From NCBI GenBank assembly GCA_030681645.1, contig JAUXRX010000017.1, positions 62,001-126,000 on the forward strand: 64,000 nucleotides of DNA. The letters are read 5' to 3'. The notes beneath the pieces are model-generated. The model did not search any database. It worked only from the letters and a program-made list of their open reading frames with translations, and was not told where the DNA came from. Made by a program: the position numbers and the translations under genes. Of the stretch, positions 32,597 to 41,661 are shown piece by piece. Source of the DNA: Archangium sp. Its GTDB lineage: Bacteria > Myxococcota > Myxococcia > Myxococcales > Myxococcaceae. Position 1 is the first letter of the stretch; each line of letters begins with the position of its first letter.

Positions 32597-35500
32597 ATGA
32601 AGCTCGCAGTTCGCCTCGTGACGATCCTCGCTGTCGCCGCTGGCCTCGCCGCCAGTCCCGCCGCAGCTCAGGCCAAGAAGAAGGCAGATCCGAAGGCGGC
32701 CGCCGGGAAACCGGACCCCAAGGCAGCAGCCGCGGCGAAGGCCGCCGCCGCCAAGAAGCCCGAGGAGCGCAAGGGCCCCGCGAAGCTCGACGGCCGCGAG
32801 GCGCCCAAGCTCGAAGACGTGGTGAAGGAAGCCACCGCCGACAAGAAGCGCGACGAGCAGATCGAAGCGGCGAAGAAGATCATTCCCAAGATCGAAGACG
32901 GCAACCCGCAGAAGGCCGACCTGCTCTTCCAGCTCTCCGAGCTCTACTGGGAGAAGTCGCGCTACCTGTACCGCAAGGAGATGCTCGGCTTCTTCAACCA
33001 GCAGAAGGAAGCCGACGAGAAGAAGAACCGCGGCGAGAAGATCGCCGAGCCGAAAGAGGATCACCGCGAGTCCGAGCTCTACCGCTCCGAGACGATGCGC
33101 CTCTACGAGACCATCTTGCGCGAGTACCCCACCTACGAGCGCAAGGACGAGGTGCTCTTCAACCTCGCCTACAACCAGTACGACATCGGCAAGCGCGACC
33201 TCGCGGTCAAGCGCTACGAGGAGCTGCTCAAGAGCTACCCCGGCAGCAAGTTCGTGGCCGACACCTACGTGCAGCTCGGCAACCACTACTTCGAAGTCGC
33301 CAACATCCTCGAGAAGGCGAAGACGATGTACGAGAAGGCCTTCGCCTCGAGCAACCCGCGCATCAAGTCGTACGCGCTCTACAAGCTGGCCTGGTGTGAC
33401 TTCAACGCCGGCGAGCACGAGAAGGCGCTCAAGAAGCTCCAGGACACCGTGGAGTTCGCCGAGAAGCAGGGCAAGGAGAAGTCGTTCACGGACCTCAAGA
33501 ACGAAGCCCTGCAGGACTCGATTCGCATGTTCGTGCAGTTGAACCGCGCCGACGACGCGATGGCGTACTTCAAGGCGCACGCGGGCAAGAAGAAGCAGCA
33601 CTCGCTCACCCAGAAGCTCGCCTACGCGCTGCAGGACGCAGGTCACCATGACAACGCGATCAAGTCGTTCCGCTACCTGCTCAACGACAACGCCGTGGCC
33701 GAGGCGGCGCCCGACTGGCAGCAGTCGATCATCAAGTCGTTCGAAGGCCTGCGCCAGCGCGAGAACGTCAAGGGCGAGGTGAAGAAGCTCGCCGAGCTCT
33801 ACCGCCCGGGCAGCGTGTGGTGGAAGGCGAACGAGTCGAAGAAAGAAGTGCTGCGCAACGGCTTCAACGTCGCCGAAGAGGCGATGCGCCAGGTCGTCAC
33901 CGAGTACCACCAGGAAGCGCAGAAGACGAAGCAGGTCGAGACGTACCGGCTCGCCCGCGACATCTACAAGCAGTACGTCGACGCGTTCGCGGTCGCCGAA
34001 GACGAGAACTTCGTCTCTGACCAGGCCTTCAACCTCAAGTTCTACTACGCCGAGATCCTCTGGGCCCTCGAGGAGTGGGAGCCCGCGGCCAGGCAGTACG
34101 ACGGCGTGGTGGCCTTCAAGATCCCCGGCCGGCCCGAGGCGAAGGAAGCGGCCAACGAGAAGTACCGCCAGAACTCCGCCTTCAACGCGATCCTCGCCTA
34201 CGACAAGCTGGTGAAGATCGAGCGCGGCATCCTGCAGAAGTCCGAGCTCAAGGAAGGCACCAAGGTCGAGGAGGTCAAGAAGAAGGGCCAGGTCGAGAAG
34301 GCGCAGAAGCTGGCCAAGCGCGACCCCAAGGAGATGGAAGAGAAGCCGATCACCGCCTTCGAGAACCAGCTCGTCGCCGCGTGTGACGCGTACAACAAGC
34401 TCTTCCCCAAGAACCCCGACGAGGTCGACATCTCGTACCAGGCCGCCATGGTCTTCTACGACAAGAACCACTACGTCGAGGCCGGCCGCCGCTTCGGTGA
34501 CGTGATCAACCGGTACCCCGAGCACGCCAACTCCGAGAAGGCCGCCGATCTCACCATGGCCGTCTTGAACGACCGTGAAGAGTGGCTCGAGCTCAACAAG
34601 CTGTCCCGCCTCTTCAAGGCGAACACCAAGCTGAGCAAGCCGAACACCGAGTTCACCAAGCGGGTCAGCTCGCTGGTCGAGGGCTCGCAGTACAAGTACA
34701 TCGACGAGGTGGTCTACAAGAAGGAGAAGGACCCGGCGAAGGCGTCCGAGCTCTTCGTGGCGTTCGTGCAGGAGTTCCCCAAGTCGGAGAACGCCGACCG
34801 CGCGCTGACCTACTCGATGATCATCGCCCGCGAGGCCAACCAGCTCGACAAGGCCATCGCCATCGGCGAGCGCGTGCTCAAGGAGTACCCGAACAGCGCG
34901 TTCGACCTGAAGGTGAAGGTCGCGCTCGCCTACTTCTACGAGAAGATGGCCAACTTCGAGAAGTCGGCCCAGATGTACGAAAACTTCGTCGCCACCTACG
35001 ATCTGGCGGCCGGCGACAAGGCCATCGGCTACGCCGACATCAAGGACCTGCTCAAGAGGGAGAAGGAGGCCCTGGCGAAGGAGCTCAAGGCGAACAAGGG
35101 CAAGGGCCCGCCGCCCATCACCACCTTCGATCTCAAGACCGTCAGCGCGGAGAACCGCGAGGCGAAGAAGAAGGAGCGTGAGGGCCTGGTGAAGGAAGCC
35201 GAGGCCCTGGTGGCCGATGCGCAGTTCAACACCGGCTTCTGGTACGAGGGCGTGGGCCAGTACGACAAGGCGATCGCCGCGTACGGCCGCTACATCGCGC
35301 GCTTCAAGGACAAGAAGGACGTGCCTGAGCTCGCGTACAACATCGGGCTGGTGCTCGAGAAGCAGGGCAAGTCGGCCGAGGCGCTCAAGCAGTTCGACGG
35401 CTTCCTCACCAGCTACGCCAAGGACACCCGCGTCACCGACGCGCGGCGCCTCGAGGTGAAGTACCGCCAGTATCTCCTCAACGGGAAGCTCAAGAACGCG

Positions 35501-36190
35501 GGCGAGCAGGACCGCCTCGCGCGCGAGATCATCGCGGCGTTCCCCAAGCTCAAGGAAGAGGACAAGAAGAACGACCGCGCCATGCTCGCCTTCGCGCACA
35601 CGCGCTTCGTGACCCTCGAGCCCTCGTGGAAGTCGTTCACCGAACTCCAGTTCAAGAAGATCGCCACCTTCAAGAAGGACCTGCCGGTGAAGCAGAAGAA
35701 GCTCACCGAGCTCGAGGCCGCGTACATCGAGGTGCTGAAGGTCGGTAACCCCGAGTACGGCATCGCGGCGCTCACCCGCGTCGGCCTGCTCTACGCGGAC
35801 CTCGCGGCGAACATCACCGACATGCCGGATCCCCCGGGGCTCGACGAAGACCAGCTCGCCATCTTCCGCGGCGAGTTGGAGAACCGGTACATCTTCCCCC
35901 TCGAAGAGAAGTGCGTCGAGGCCCTCGATAAGGCGCTGGCGAAGTCCTACGAGCTGTCGATGTACAGCGAGTGGACGCTGGCGGCGCAGGACAAGCTCAA
36001 CAAGTTCAAGCCCGGCTTCTACGGCAAGCCGCGCGAGCTCCCGTACCGGGGCAGCGAGTTCTTCGTCACGGCGGGCTTCGAGAAGAAGGTCGAGCTGCCG
36101 GCTGAGCCGGTGGTCGAGACGCCGCCGCCCGCCGCCACCCCTGCTCCCAACAGCGCCGCAGCTCCCACGCCGGGCGCGGGTGTCCGATGA
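32597..36190 (+). CDS. gltD: Giant periplasmic TPR protein, candidate GltD/AgnA
   Basis: 1197 residues from ATG 32597 with a signal peptide (MKLAVRLVTILAVAAGLA to AAAQA, about 1-24). A Lys/Ala/Pro linker (about 25-60) precedes a long run of TPR-like units, e.g. KADLLFQLSELYWEKSRYL, EVLFNLAYNQYDIGKRDLA, VADTYVQLGNHYFEVANIL and VPELAYNIGLVLEKQGKSAEA. A Pro/Ala tail closes it. In M. xanthus GltD (AgnA) is a very large periplasmic TPR protein encoded next to gltE; here its stop overlaps the next TPR lipoprotein (ATGA), exactly that arrangement. A scaffold spanning the periplasm is the expected role. Confidence 0.78.
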   Translation: MKLAVRLVTILAVAAGLAASPAAAQAKKKADPKAAAGKPDPKAAAAAKAAAAKKPEERKGPAKLDGREAPKLEDVVKEATADKKRDEQIEAAKKIIPKIEDGNPQKADLLFQLSELYWEKSRYLYRKEMLGFFNQQKEADEKKNRGEKIAEPKEDHRESELYRSETMRLYETILREYPTYERKDEVLFNLAYNQYDIGKRDLAVKRYEELLKSYPGSKFVADTYVQLGNHYFEVANILEKAKTMYEKAFASSNPRIKSYALYKLAWCDFNAGEHEKALKKLQDTVEFAEKQGKEKSFTDLKNEALQDSIRMFVQLNRADDAMAYFKAHAGKKKQHSLTQKLAYALQDAGHHDNAIKSFRYLLNDNAVAEAAPDWQQSIIKSFEGLRQRENVKGEVKKLAELYRPGSVWWKANESKKEVLRNGFNVAEEAMRQVVTEYHQEAQKTKQVETYRLARDIYKQYVDAFAVAEDENFVSDQAFNLKFYYAEILWALEEWEPAARQYDGVVAFKIPGRPEAKEAANEKYRQNSAFNAILAYDKLVKIERGILQKSELKEGTKVEEVKKKGQVEKAQKLAKRDPKEMEEKPITAFENQLVAACDAYNKLFPKNPDEVDISYQAAMVFYDKNHYVEAGRRFGDVINRYPEHANSEKAADLTMAVLNDREEWLELNKLSRLFKANTKLSKPNTEFTKRVSSLVEGSQYKYIDEVVYKKEKDPAKASELFVAFVQEFPKSENADRALTYSMIIAREANQLDKAIAIGERVLKEYPNSAFDLKVKVALAYFYEKMANFEKSAQMYENFVATYDLAAGDKAIGYADIKDLLKREKEALAKELKANKGKGPPPITTFDLKTVSAENREAKKKEREGLVKEAEALVADAQFNTGFWYEGVGQYDKAIAAYGRYIARFKDKKDVPELAYNIGLVLEKQGKSAEALKQFDGFLTSYAKDTRVTDARRLEVKYRQYLLNGKLKNAGEQDRLAREIIAAFPKLKEEDKKNDRAMLAFAHTRFVTLEPSWKSFTELQFKKIATFKKDLPVKQKKLTELEAAYIEVLKVGNPEYGIAALTRVGLLYADLAANITDMPDPPGLDEDQLAIFRGELENRYIFPLEEKCVEALDKALAKSYELSMYSEWTLAAQDKLNKFKPGFYGKPRELPYRGSEFFVTAGFEKKVELPAEPVVETPPPAATPAPNSAAAPTPGAGVR

Positions 36191-37554
36191 GGTCGCAAGC
36201 CATGAAGTCGATTCGTTTCGCAGCGCTGGTGGTCGTCGGTTCCGCGGGGTTCATGGGCTGCCCGCCCGCCGCGGTCGAGGTGAAGAAGGAAGAGGTCGTG
36301 AAGGCTCCGCCCAAGCCGGTGGAGAAGACGATCAAGGAAGTCTTCACCGACGCCGTGGCCGCGTTCGACGCGGGCAAGTACGACGACGCCCAGGCGGGCT
36401 TCGGCAAGGTCGCCGCGAAGTTCCCCAACAACGTGGTGGTGCAGTTCAACCTAGGGGTCATCAGCGAGCGCCAGGGCAAGCTCACCGAGGCCGCCGGCTA
36501 CTACGAGGTCGCCAACAAGCTCGACCCCAAGCACAAGCCCACGCTGCTCAACCTCGGCCGCGTGTACCGCCAGCAGGACAAGTTCGACAACGCCATCGCC
36601 CTCTACGAGGCGGCGCTGAAGGACCCGGCCAACGAGTACGACGTCGAGCTCAACAACAACCTCACCGTCGCCTACCGCCTGGCGAAGAAGTACGCGCTGG
36701 CCGAGTCGACCGCGCGCAAGGTGCTGGCCCGCACCAAGGACAACCCGGACGCGTACAAGAACCTGGCGCTCATCTACTTCGACCAGGGCAACTTCCGCCT
36801 GGCCGAGTTCATCTCGGACAACGCGCGCAAGCTCGATGACAAGGATCCGGGCGTCTACAACAATCTGGGTCTCATCTACCTGAAGTTCGACGACCGCCGC
36901 CGCGCGCTGGGGCAGTTCCAGAAGGCCGTCACCCTCAACAAGGACTTCGCCCCCAGCCTCTTCAACATCGGCACGATGGCGCTGACGTACCGCGACTACG
37001 ACGGCGCCGAGAAGGTGCTCTCGCGCGCCACCGAGATCGACCAGAACTCCTACGAGGGCTTCCTCGCGTACGCCTTCGCCCTCGACGGGCAGAAGGGCCG
37101 CGACGCGAAGAAGGGCCTCAAGGCCGGCGAGATGTTCGAGCGGGTGCTCGCCATCAAGGCCGACCAGAACGACGCCATCTGCGGCGCCGCCTGGGCCTAC
37201 GCCGCCGACAAGGCCGGCTGGGACAAGGCGCTGGGCTTCCTCGATCGCTGCAAGGCGCTCCCCGGCACCTCGTCGACCGACCAGCAGCTCATCGACAGCA
37301 AGATGAAGGGCATCCTCGCCATGCAGAAGGCCGGCGCCGCCGCGGCCCAGCCCAAGCCGGAAGAGAAGGAGAAGCCGAAGGCCACTCCCACCGGCCCGTC
37401 GCTGCTCGACAAGGTCTCCGACGACGCCGCCAAGCAGGATCCCGGCACCACCACCGACCCGGCCGCCACGCCCCCCGCGGGCGCGGCTCCTGCGCCTGGC
37501 GCCGCCCCGGCTCCTGCCGCGGCCCCCGCCGCGCCCACCCCCGCCCCCAAGTAG
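36187..37554 (+). CDS. gltE: TPR lipoprotein, candidate GltE/AglT
   Basis: 455 residues from ATG 36187 (overlaps the gltD stop) or 450 from ATG 36202 (MKSIRFAALVVVGSAGFMGC, lipobox FMGC). A Lys-rich linker is followed by eight or so TPRs (VVQFNLGVISERQGKLTEAA, PTLLNLGRVYRQQDKFDNA, NNLTVAYRLAKKYALAEST, AYKNLALIYFDQGNFRLAEF) and an Ala/Pro tail of about 60 residues. AglT, also called GltE, is an essential gliding lipoprotein with TPRs in M. xanthus and is encoded after gltD. The ATGA coupling with gltD supports equal synthesis of both. Confidence 0.8.
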   Translation: MRSQAMKSIRFAALVVVGSAGFMGCPPAAVEVKKEEVVKAPPKPVEKTIKEVFTDAVAAFDAGKYDDAQAGFGKVAAKFPNNVVVQFNLGVISERQGKLTEAAGYYEVANKLDPKHKPTLLNLGRVYRQQDKFDNAIALYEAALKDPANEYDVELNNNLTVAYRLAKKYALAESTARKVLARTKDNPDAYKNLALIYFDQGNFRLAEFISDNARKLDDKDPGVYNNLGLIYLKFDDRRRALGQFQKAVTLNKDFAPSLFNIGTMALTYRDYDGAEKVLSRATEIDQNSYEGFLAYAFALDGQKGRDAKKGLKAGEMFERVLAIKADQNDAICGAAWAYAADKAGWDKALGFLDRCKALPGTSSTDQQLIDSKMKGILAMQKAGAAAAQPKPEEKEKPKATPTGPSLLDKVSDDAAKQDPGTTTDPAATPPAGAAPAPGAAPAPAAAPAAPTPAPK

Positions 37555-37657
37555 TTCGGGTGGGGGTGACAACCACCCCTCAGATCCCTACTATCCGCCG
37601 ACTTTTCAGGAACCCGCCCCTTCAATGTGGTGTCACAGGGGTGTACGGAGGCAGCAA

Positions 37658-37924
37658 ATGAACCGTCTTTTCGCAGGTCTCGCAGTCGTTTCCCTGGCCA
37701 TCTCGAGCGTGGCTGTCGCCCAGGAAAAGGTCACCCGTGAGGCCGACAAGACGGTCTTCCGCAAGAAGACCACCATCGACTTCACCGACGTGGCCATCGA
37801 CGGCGAGCTCACCAAGCCCGAAGGCAGCTACTCGGTGTCGAAGAAGAAGACGACCTTCAAGACCCTGATCAAGGTCCGCGACAACTTCAACCCCGAGCTC
37901 CAGAAGTCCGTCGAGAACCTCTGA
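37658..37924 (+). CDS. gltF: Small exported protein, candidate GltF
   Basis: 88 residues from ATG 37658 (GGAGG eight bases upstream); a longer GTG reading from 37625 is unlikely. The signal peptide MNRLFAGLAVVSLAISSVAVA ends near residue 21 with AVAQ. The short mature part is strongly charged (TREADKTVFRKKTTIDFTD and SVSKKKTTFKTLIKVRD). It lies between candidate gltE and gltG, which is where the small gltF gene is found in the M. xanthus gltD-E-F-G-H series; that placement is the main ground for the name. Confidence 0.65.
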   Translation: MNRLFAGLAVVSLAISSVAVAQEKVTREADKTVFRKKTTIDFTDVAIDGELTKPEGSYSVSKKKTTFKTLIKVRDNFNPELQKSVENL

Positions 37925-37962
37925 AAATCTGACGCAGCACCGCCTTCACCAGGACATCCCCC

Positions 37963-39783
37963 ATGGCCAAGAAGACTTCGATCACCCTCCACATCACCAA
38001 CCCCGACGGCTCGGTCACCGAGTCGACCAGCGAGCTCGAGAGCATCATCGTGGGCTCGGGTTCCGGCGCGTCGGTGAAGGTGACTGATCCCAAGGTGTCC
38101 AACCTCCACTGCATGTTCAAGGTGGAGAAGGACGGCGGCGTCACGGTGATCGATCTCGGCTCGGAGAGCGGGACGAAGTTCAAGGACCAGGCGGTCAAGG
38201 AGCCGGCGGTCGTCGCGTCGGGCGAGACCGTGATGATCGGCGAGTCGAAGGTGAAGATCGTCTACGGCGACGAGAAGGCCGCCGCGCCCGCAGTCGAGGC
38301 GAAGGCCGAAGAGAAGAAGGACGAGAAGAAGGAAGAGAAGCACGAGAAGAAGAAGGACAAGAAGGACAAGGTCGTGCCCACCACCAAGGGCCTGGCCGGT
38401 ACGGGCAAGAACGCCGCGCACCTGTTCAGCGAGCCGCTGCCGGCCGAGGCCGTGCCGACCGAGACCGAGAAGGTGCTCCAGGTCGCGCTGCTCTGGGGCG
38501 ACACCCTGATCAACGTGCAGCACTTCGGTGAGGGCGTGCCCGTCACCATCGGCGACGGCGAAGGCAACCGCTTCACCGTGTTCAACGCCGGCGCGACCTT
38601 CTCGCTCGCCCAGGCGCGCGGCGCGACCGCGGTGGTCAACGTGCCCTCTGACGCGGGCCTGATCGTCACCACCAAGAGCGACAGCCACAAGTCCAAGGAG
38701 CAGCTCAAGAACGAGGGCAAGCTCAAGGCGGCCGAGGGCGGCGTGCGCGCCGATGCCGTCGAGCTGGCGCTGCACGACCGCGCCCAGGTCTCGTTCAACG
38801 ACGTCGCCTTCATCTTGCGCTTCGTGCGCCCCAGCACGCACGTCACCGCGAACACCCTCGAAGAGCACGACTTCACCTTCTTCAAGATCACCTCGATCTG
38901 CCTGATGGCGTTCTTCGCCCTGGTGGCCGCGATGGTGCTCACGCCCCTGGGCTTCGGCGGTGACGGCGACGACATCTTCGGCAACCCGTCGAAGTACGTG
39001 AAGCTGATGATCAAGCCCGAGAAGAAGATCGAGATCAAAAAGTTCATGGATCTCTCGGGCATCAAGGAAGGCGAGAAGCCCAAGGAGAAGGAAGGCAAGT
39101 TCGGCAAGCAGGACGCCAAGAAGGACCAGGCCGACCCCTCCAAGAAGCGCATGGACGACCAGAAGAAGGTGTCCAGCCTGATGGCCTCGATGTTCGGCGG
39201 CAGCAGCAAGAGCCTGTTCGAAGGTGGCCTGGGCACGGGCGTCAACCAGGCCCTCGGCGGGCTGACCGGCGGCGCGGGCGTGGGTGATGCGCAGGGCGTC
39301 GGCGGGCTCGGTTCGCGTGGCAGCGGCGCCGGTGGCGGCGGCATGGGCCTCGGGCTCGGCGGCCTCGGCACCAAGGGCGGCGGTCGTGGCCGCGGCGGCT
39401 ACGGGTCGATCGACCTCGGCGGCAAGGGCAAGGACTCGACCCGCGTCATCCCCGGCAAGACCACGGTCGTCGGCGGCCTCGACAAGGACGTGATCATGAA
39501 GGTGATCAAGCGTCACCAGAACGAGATCAAGTTCTGCTACGAGCAGGAGCTCCAGAAGAACCCGGCGCTCGGCGGCAAGGTGGCGGTGGCGTGGACCATC
39601 GACCCCTCCGGCGGCGTGTCCGAGGCCAACGTGAGCGAGTCGTCGATCGGCAACGCCAACGTCGAAGGCTGCATCGTGCAGCGCATTCGCCGGTGGAAGT
39701 TCCCCGAGCCCGCGGGCGGCGGCGTCGTGAACGTCACCTTCCCCTGGATCTTCAAGGCGGCCGGCGACGAGAGCGAAGACTGA
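37963..39783 (+). CDS. gltG: FHA and TonB-like energy transducer, candidate GltG/PglI
   Basis: 606 residues from ATG 37963. N-terminal FHA domain (about 5-108: SIIVGSGSGASVKVTDPKVS, HCMFKVEKDGG, DLGSESGTKF), a Lys/Glu linker, a second cytoplasmic beta domain (about 165-290) and one membrane helix near 310-329 (ICLMAFFALVAAMVLTPLGF). The periplasmic part is Gly-rich (about 395-490) and ends in an AgmX/PglI C-terminal TonB-like domain (about 505-600) with IKRHQNEIKFCYEQELQ and VEGCIVQRIRRWKFPEP. GltG and GltJ of M. xanthus have this FHA or zinc-ribbon plus TonB layout and carry motor force across the periplasm. Phospho-threonine binding by the FHA domain could regulate it. Confidence 0.85.
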   Translation: MAKKTSITLHITNPDGSVTESTSELESIIVGSGSGASVKVTDPKVSNLHCMFKVEKDGGVTVIDLGSESGTKFKDQAVKEPAVVASGETVMIGESKVKIVYGDEKAAAPAVEAKAEEKKDEKKEEKHEKKKDKKDKVVPTTKGLAGTGKNAAHLFSEPLPAEAVPTETEKVLQVALLWGDTLINVQHFGEGVPVTIGDGEGNRFTVFNAGATFSLAQARGATAVVNVPSDAGLIVTTKSDSHKSKEQLKNEGKLKAAEGGVRADAVELALHDRAQVSFNDVAFILRFVRPSTHVTANTLEEHDFTFFKITSICLMAFFALVAAMVLTPLGFGGDGDDIFGNPSKYVKLMIKPEKKIEIKKFMDLSGIKEGEKPKEKEGKFGKQDAKKDQADPSKKRMDDQKKVSSLMASMFGGSSKSLFEGGLGTGVNQALGGLTGGAGVGDAQGVGGLGSRGSGAGGGGMGLGLGGLGTKGGGRGRGGYGSIDLGGKGKDSTRVIPGKTTVVGGLDKDVIMKVIKRHQNEIKFCYEQELQKNPALGGKVAVAWTIDPSGGVSEANVSESSIGNANVEGCIVQRIRRWKFPEPAGGGVVNVTFPWIFKAAGDESED

Positions 39784-39807
39784 GCACTCGCAGGCCCTGA
39801 AAACGTG

Positions 39808-39841
39808 CGGCGCGGATCTCCTTGGAGTTCCGCGCCGTTTT
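39808..39841 (+). terminator. Rho-independent terminator after gltG
   Basis: Perfect nine-base stem CGGCGCGGA (39808-39816) / TCCGCGCCG (39829-39837), then TTTT. Separates gltG from the following barrel gene. Confidence 0.9.
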
Positions 39842-39908
39842 CGTTTATTCGCGATTGCGTTTGCGGCTTCTGACGGTATGGTGCCGCGCCCTTTGGTCTG
39901 GAGGATTC

Positions 39909-40505
39909 GTGCGGAAGCTCGCCACGTTGGTCGCTGCGCTCCTTGTTTCGTCGTCCGCCTTTGCCGCCACGCCTCCTGAGGGCGTGCCGCTGCAGGTGCG
40001 CCGTGGCTTCTTCACCGAGACTGACGTCGGTGGGATCTTCACTGTGGGAGGCGACAACGGGTACTCGAACCTGCAGACGTACCTGCAGCTCGGTCTCGGC
40101 TACCAGCTGACGATCAACGAGGGGAAGGGCCTCATTCCCATCGGGTTCCACGTGGGCATCGGCGCCAACGCGCAGAACTGCTGGGCGGGGCTCAACAACG
40201 CCAACGCCTGCCTGCAGTCCGACAACTTCACCATGACGTTCTTGAACGCCAGCGTGGGCTACCTCCACCAGGTGGTCGAGCGCTTCTACGTGGGCGGCAA
40301 GCTGCTGGGCGGGGTGACGCTGCTCGATCCTGATCCGGTCGGCGACGGCGCGCTGGTGCGCGGCAACTTCGGCGTGGCGCTGAGCATCGAGTACGCCACC
40401 AACATGGACCACTTCTCGGTCGGCCTCGACGTGTCGTACCGCTTGATCATCGGGCCGAACATCAACGGCCTCATGTTCTACCCGCGCGTCCAGTACACCT
40501 TCTAG
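39909..40505 (+). CDS. gltH: Outer-membrane beta-barrel protein, candidate GltH
   Basis: 198 residues from GTG 39909 (RKLATLVAALLVSSSAFA is the signal peptide). The mature part alternates like a barrel: LQLGLGYQLTINEGKGLIPI, FHVGIGANAQNCW, YVGGKLLGGVTLLDPDPVG, HFSVGLDVSYRLIIGPNING and a last strand FYPRVQYTF ending in Phe. It directly follows candidate gltG but across a terminator. GltH of M. xanthus is a predicted outer-membrane barrel encoded next to gltG, so the name is given on position and fold. The two cysteines (NCW and ACL) could form a disulfide. Confidence 0.7.
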   Translation: MRKLATLVAALLVSSSAFAATPPEGVPLQVRRGFFTETDVGGIFTVGGDNGYSNLQTYLQLGLGYQLTINEGKGLIPIGFHVGIGANAQNCWAGLNNANACLQSDNFTMTFLNASVGYLHQVVERFYVGGKLLGGVTLLDPDPVGDGALVRGNFGVALSIEYATNMDHFSVGLDVSYRLIIGPNINGLMFYPRVQYTF

Positions 40506-40530
40506 GCGGCCCTCGACGGCAGCTGGCCAG

Positions 40531-40559
40531 ACGGCTCCGGAACCACCGGGGCCGTTTTT
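40531..40559 (+). terminator. Rho-independent terminator after candidate gltH
   Basis: Stem ACGGCTCCGG (40531-40540) / CCGGGGCCGT (40546-40555) with one bulge, followed by a T tract. Closes the gltH transcript before kdd. Confidence 0.85.
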
Positions 40560-40590
40560 GTTTGTCGCGGCGGTGGTAGACGCGCCACCC

Positions 40591-41610
40591 ATGGACGCTT
40601 ACGGATTGGGCCGAGTCGTCGGTGAGAAGGGCGTGCTGCCGCAGCGCGCGAAGAAGGTCGATCCCTCGCTGCCCCTGCGTGACGGCGAGCTGCTGATCGA
40701 CGTCGAGAGCCTCAACATCGACGCGGCCTCCTTCAAGCAGCTCAAGGACGCCGCCGGCGGTGACGTGGCGAAGATCGCCGCCGCCATCACCACCATCGTC
40801 GCCGAGCGCGGGAAGATGCAGAACCCGGTCACCGGCTCGGGCGGCATGCTGATCGGCCGCGTCAAGGAGCTCACCCCCGGCCACCCCGGCACCCTCAAGG
40901 TGGGCGATCGCATCGCCACCCTGGTGAGCCTCACCCTCACGCCGCTGGTGATCGACGAGATCCGCGCGGTGAAGCCCGAGATCGATCGCGTCGACATCAA
41001 GGGCCGCGCGATCCTCTTCGCCTCGGGGATCTACGCCAGGCTGCCCGACGATCTCCCCGACACGCTCAGCCTCGCCGCGCTCGACGTGTGCGGCGCCCCC
41101 GCGCTGGTCGCCCGCTACGTGAAGCCCGGCATGCGCGTGGTGATGCTGGGCGCGGGCAAGAGCGGCGCGCTGTGCCTGGCCCAGGCCCGCGAGTCGATGG
41201 CAGGGCAGGGGCAGCTCATCGCCCTCGACATCAGCCAGCCCGCGCTCGAGGCGCTCTCCGGCCTGAAGCTGTGCGACGCGTTCGCGAAGGTCGACGCCAC
41301 CCAGGGCGTCGAGGTGATGGACACCGTCAGCAAGCTCACCGGGGGCAAGCTCGCCGATCTGGTCGTCAACTGCGCCTCGGTGCCCAACACCGAGATGGCC
41401 GCGATCCTGAGCGTGCGCGACGGCGGCACGGTGATCTTCTTCTCCATGGCCACCAGCTTCACCGCGGCCGCGCTCGGCGCCGAGGGCGTGGGCAAGGACG
41501 TGCAGATGATCGTCGGCAATGGGTACGTGCCCGGGCACGCCGAGCTCACGCTCGAGCTCTTGCGGCGCCAGGAGGGGTTGAGGAAGTTGTTCGAGCAGCG
41601 GTACGTGTAA
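40591..41610 (+). CDS. kdd: L-erythro-3,5-diaminohexanoate dehydrogenase Kdd
   Basis: 339 residues from ATG 40591. The sequence follows the Kdd family closely: GEKGVLPQRAKKVD near the start, LLIDVESLNIDAASFKQLKD, IVAERGKMQNPVTGSGGMLI, then VGDRIATLVSLTLTPLVIDE, IYARLPDDLPDTLSLAALDV and a Rossmann part (VVMLGAGKSGALCLAQARES) ending VGKDVQMIVGNGYVPGHAEL. The enzyme oxidatively deaminates 3,5-diaminohexanoate to 3-keto-5-aminohexanoate with NAD(P). It is the step between KamDE and Kce, both 22-25 kb upstream, so the pathway is split over two loci. It stands alone after the gltH terminator. Confidence 0.93.
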   Translation: MDAYGLGRVVGEKGVLPQRAKKVDPSLPLRDGELLIDVESLNIDAASFKQLKDAAGGDVAKIAAAITTIVAERGKMQNPVTGSGGMLIGRVKELTPGHPGTLKVGDRIATLVSLTLTPLVIDEIRAVKPEIDRVDIKGRAILFASGIYARLPDDLPDTLSLAALDVCGAPALVARYVKPGMRVVMLGAGKSGALCLAQARESMAGQGQLIALDISQPALEALSGLKLCDAFAKVDATQGVEVMDTVSKLTGGKLADLVVNCASVPNTEMAAILSVRDGGTVIFFSMATSFTAAALGAEGVGKDVQMIVGNGYVPGHAELTLELLRRQEGLRKLFEQRYV

Positions 41611-41613
41611 TGG

Positions 41614-41653
41614 CCCCTCACCCCGGCCCTCTCCCCGCTCCGCAGGGAGAGGG
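41614..41653. repeat. REP-like palindrome, family A copy 2
   Basis: Reverse complement of copy 1 at 22054 with very few differences (CCCCTCACCCCGGCCCTCTC...). Lies between the convergent kdd and DsrE-like genes. Confidence 0.85.
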
Positions 41654-41661
41654 AGGAGTGC

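Noticed and set aside
32540..35599. 1019-codon minus-strand open frame
   Set aside because: Antisense to the candidate gltD gene; Leu/Val/Arg-rich with no fold, while the plus frame has TPRs and a signal peptide.
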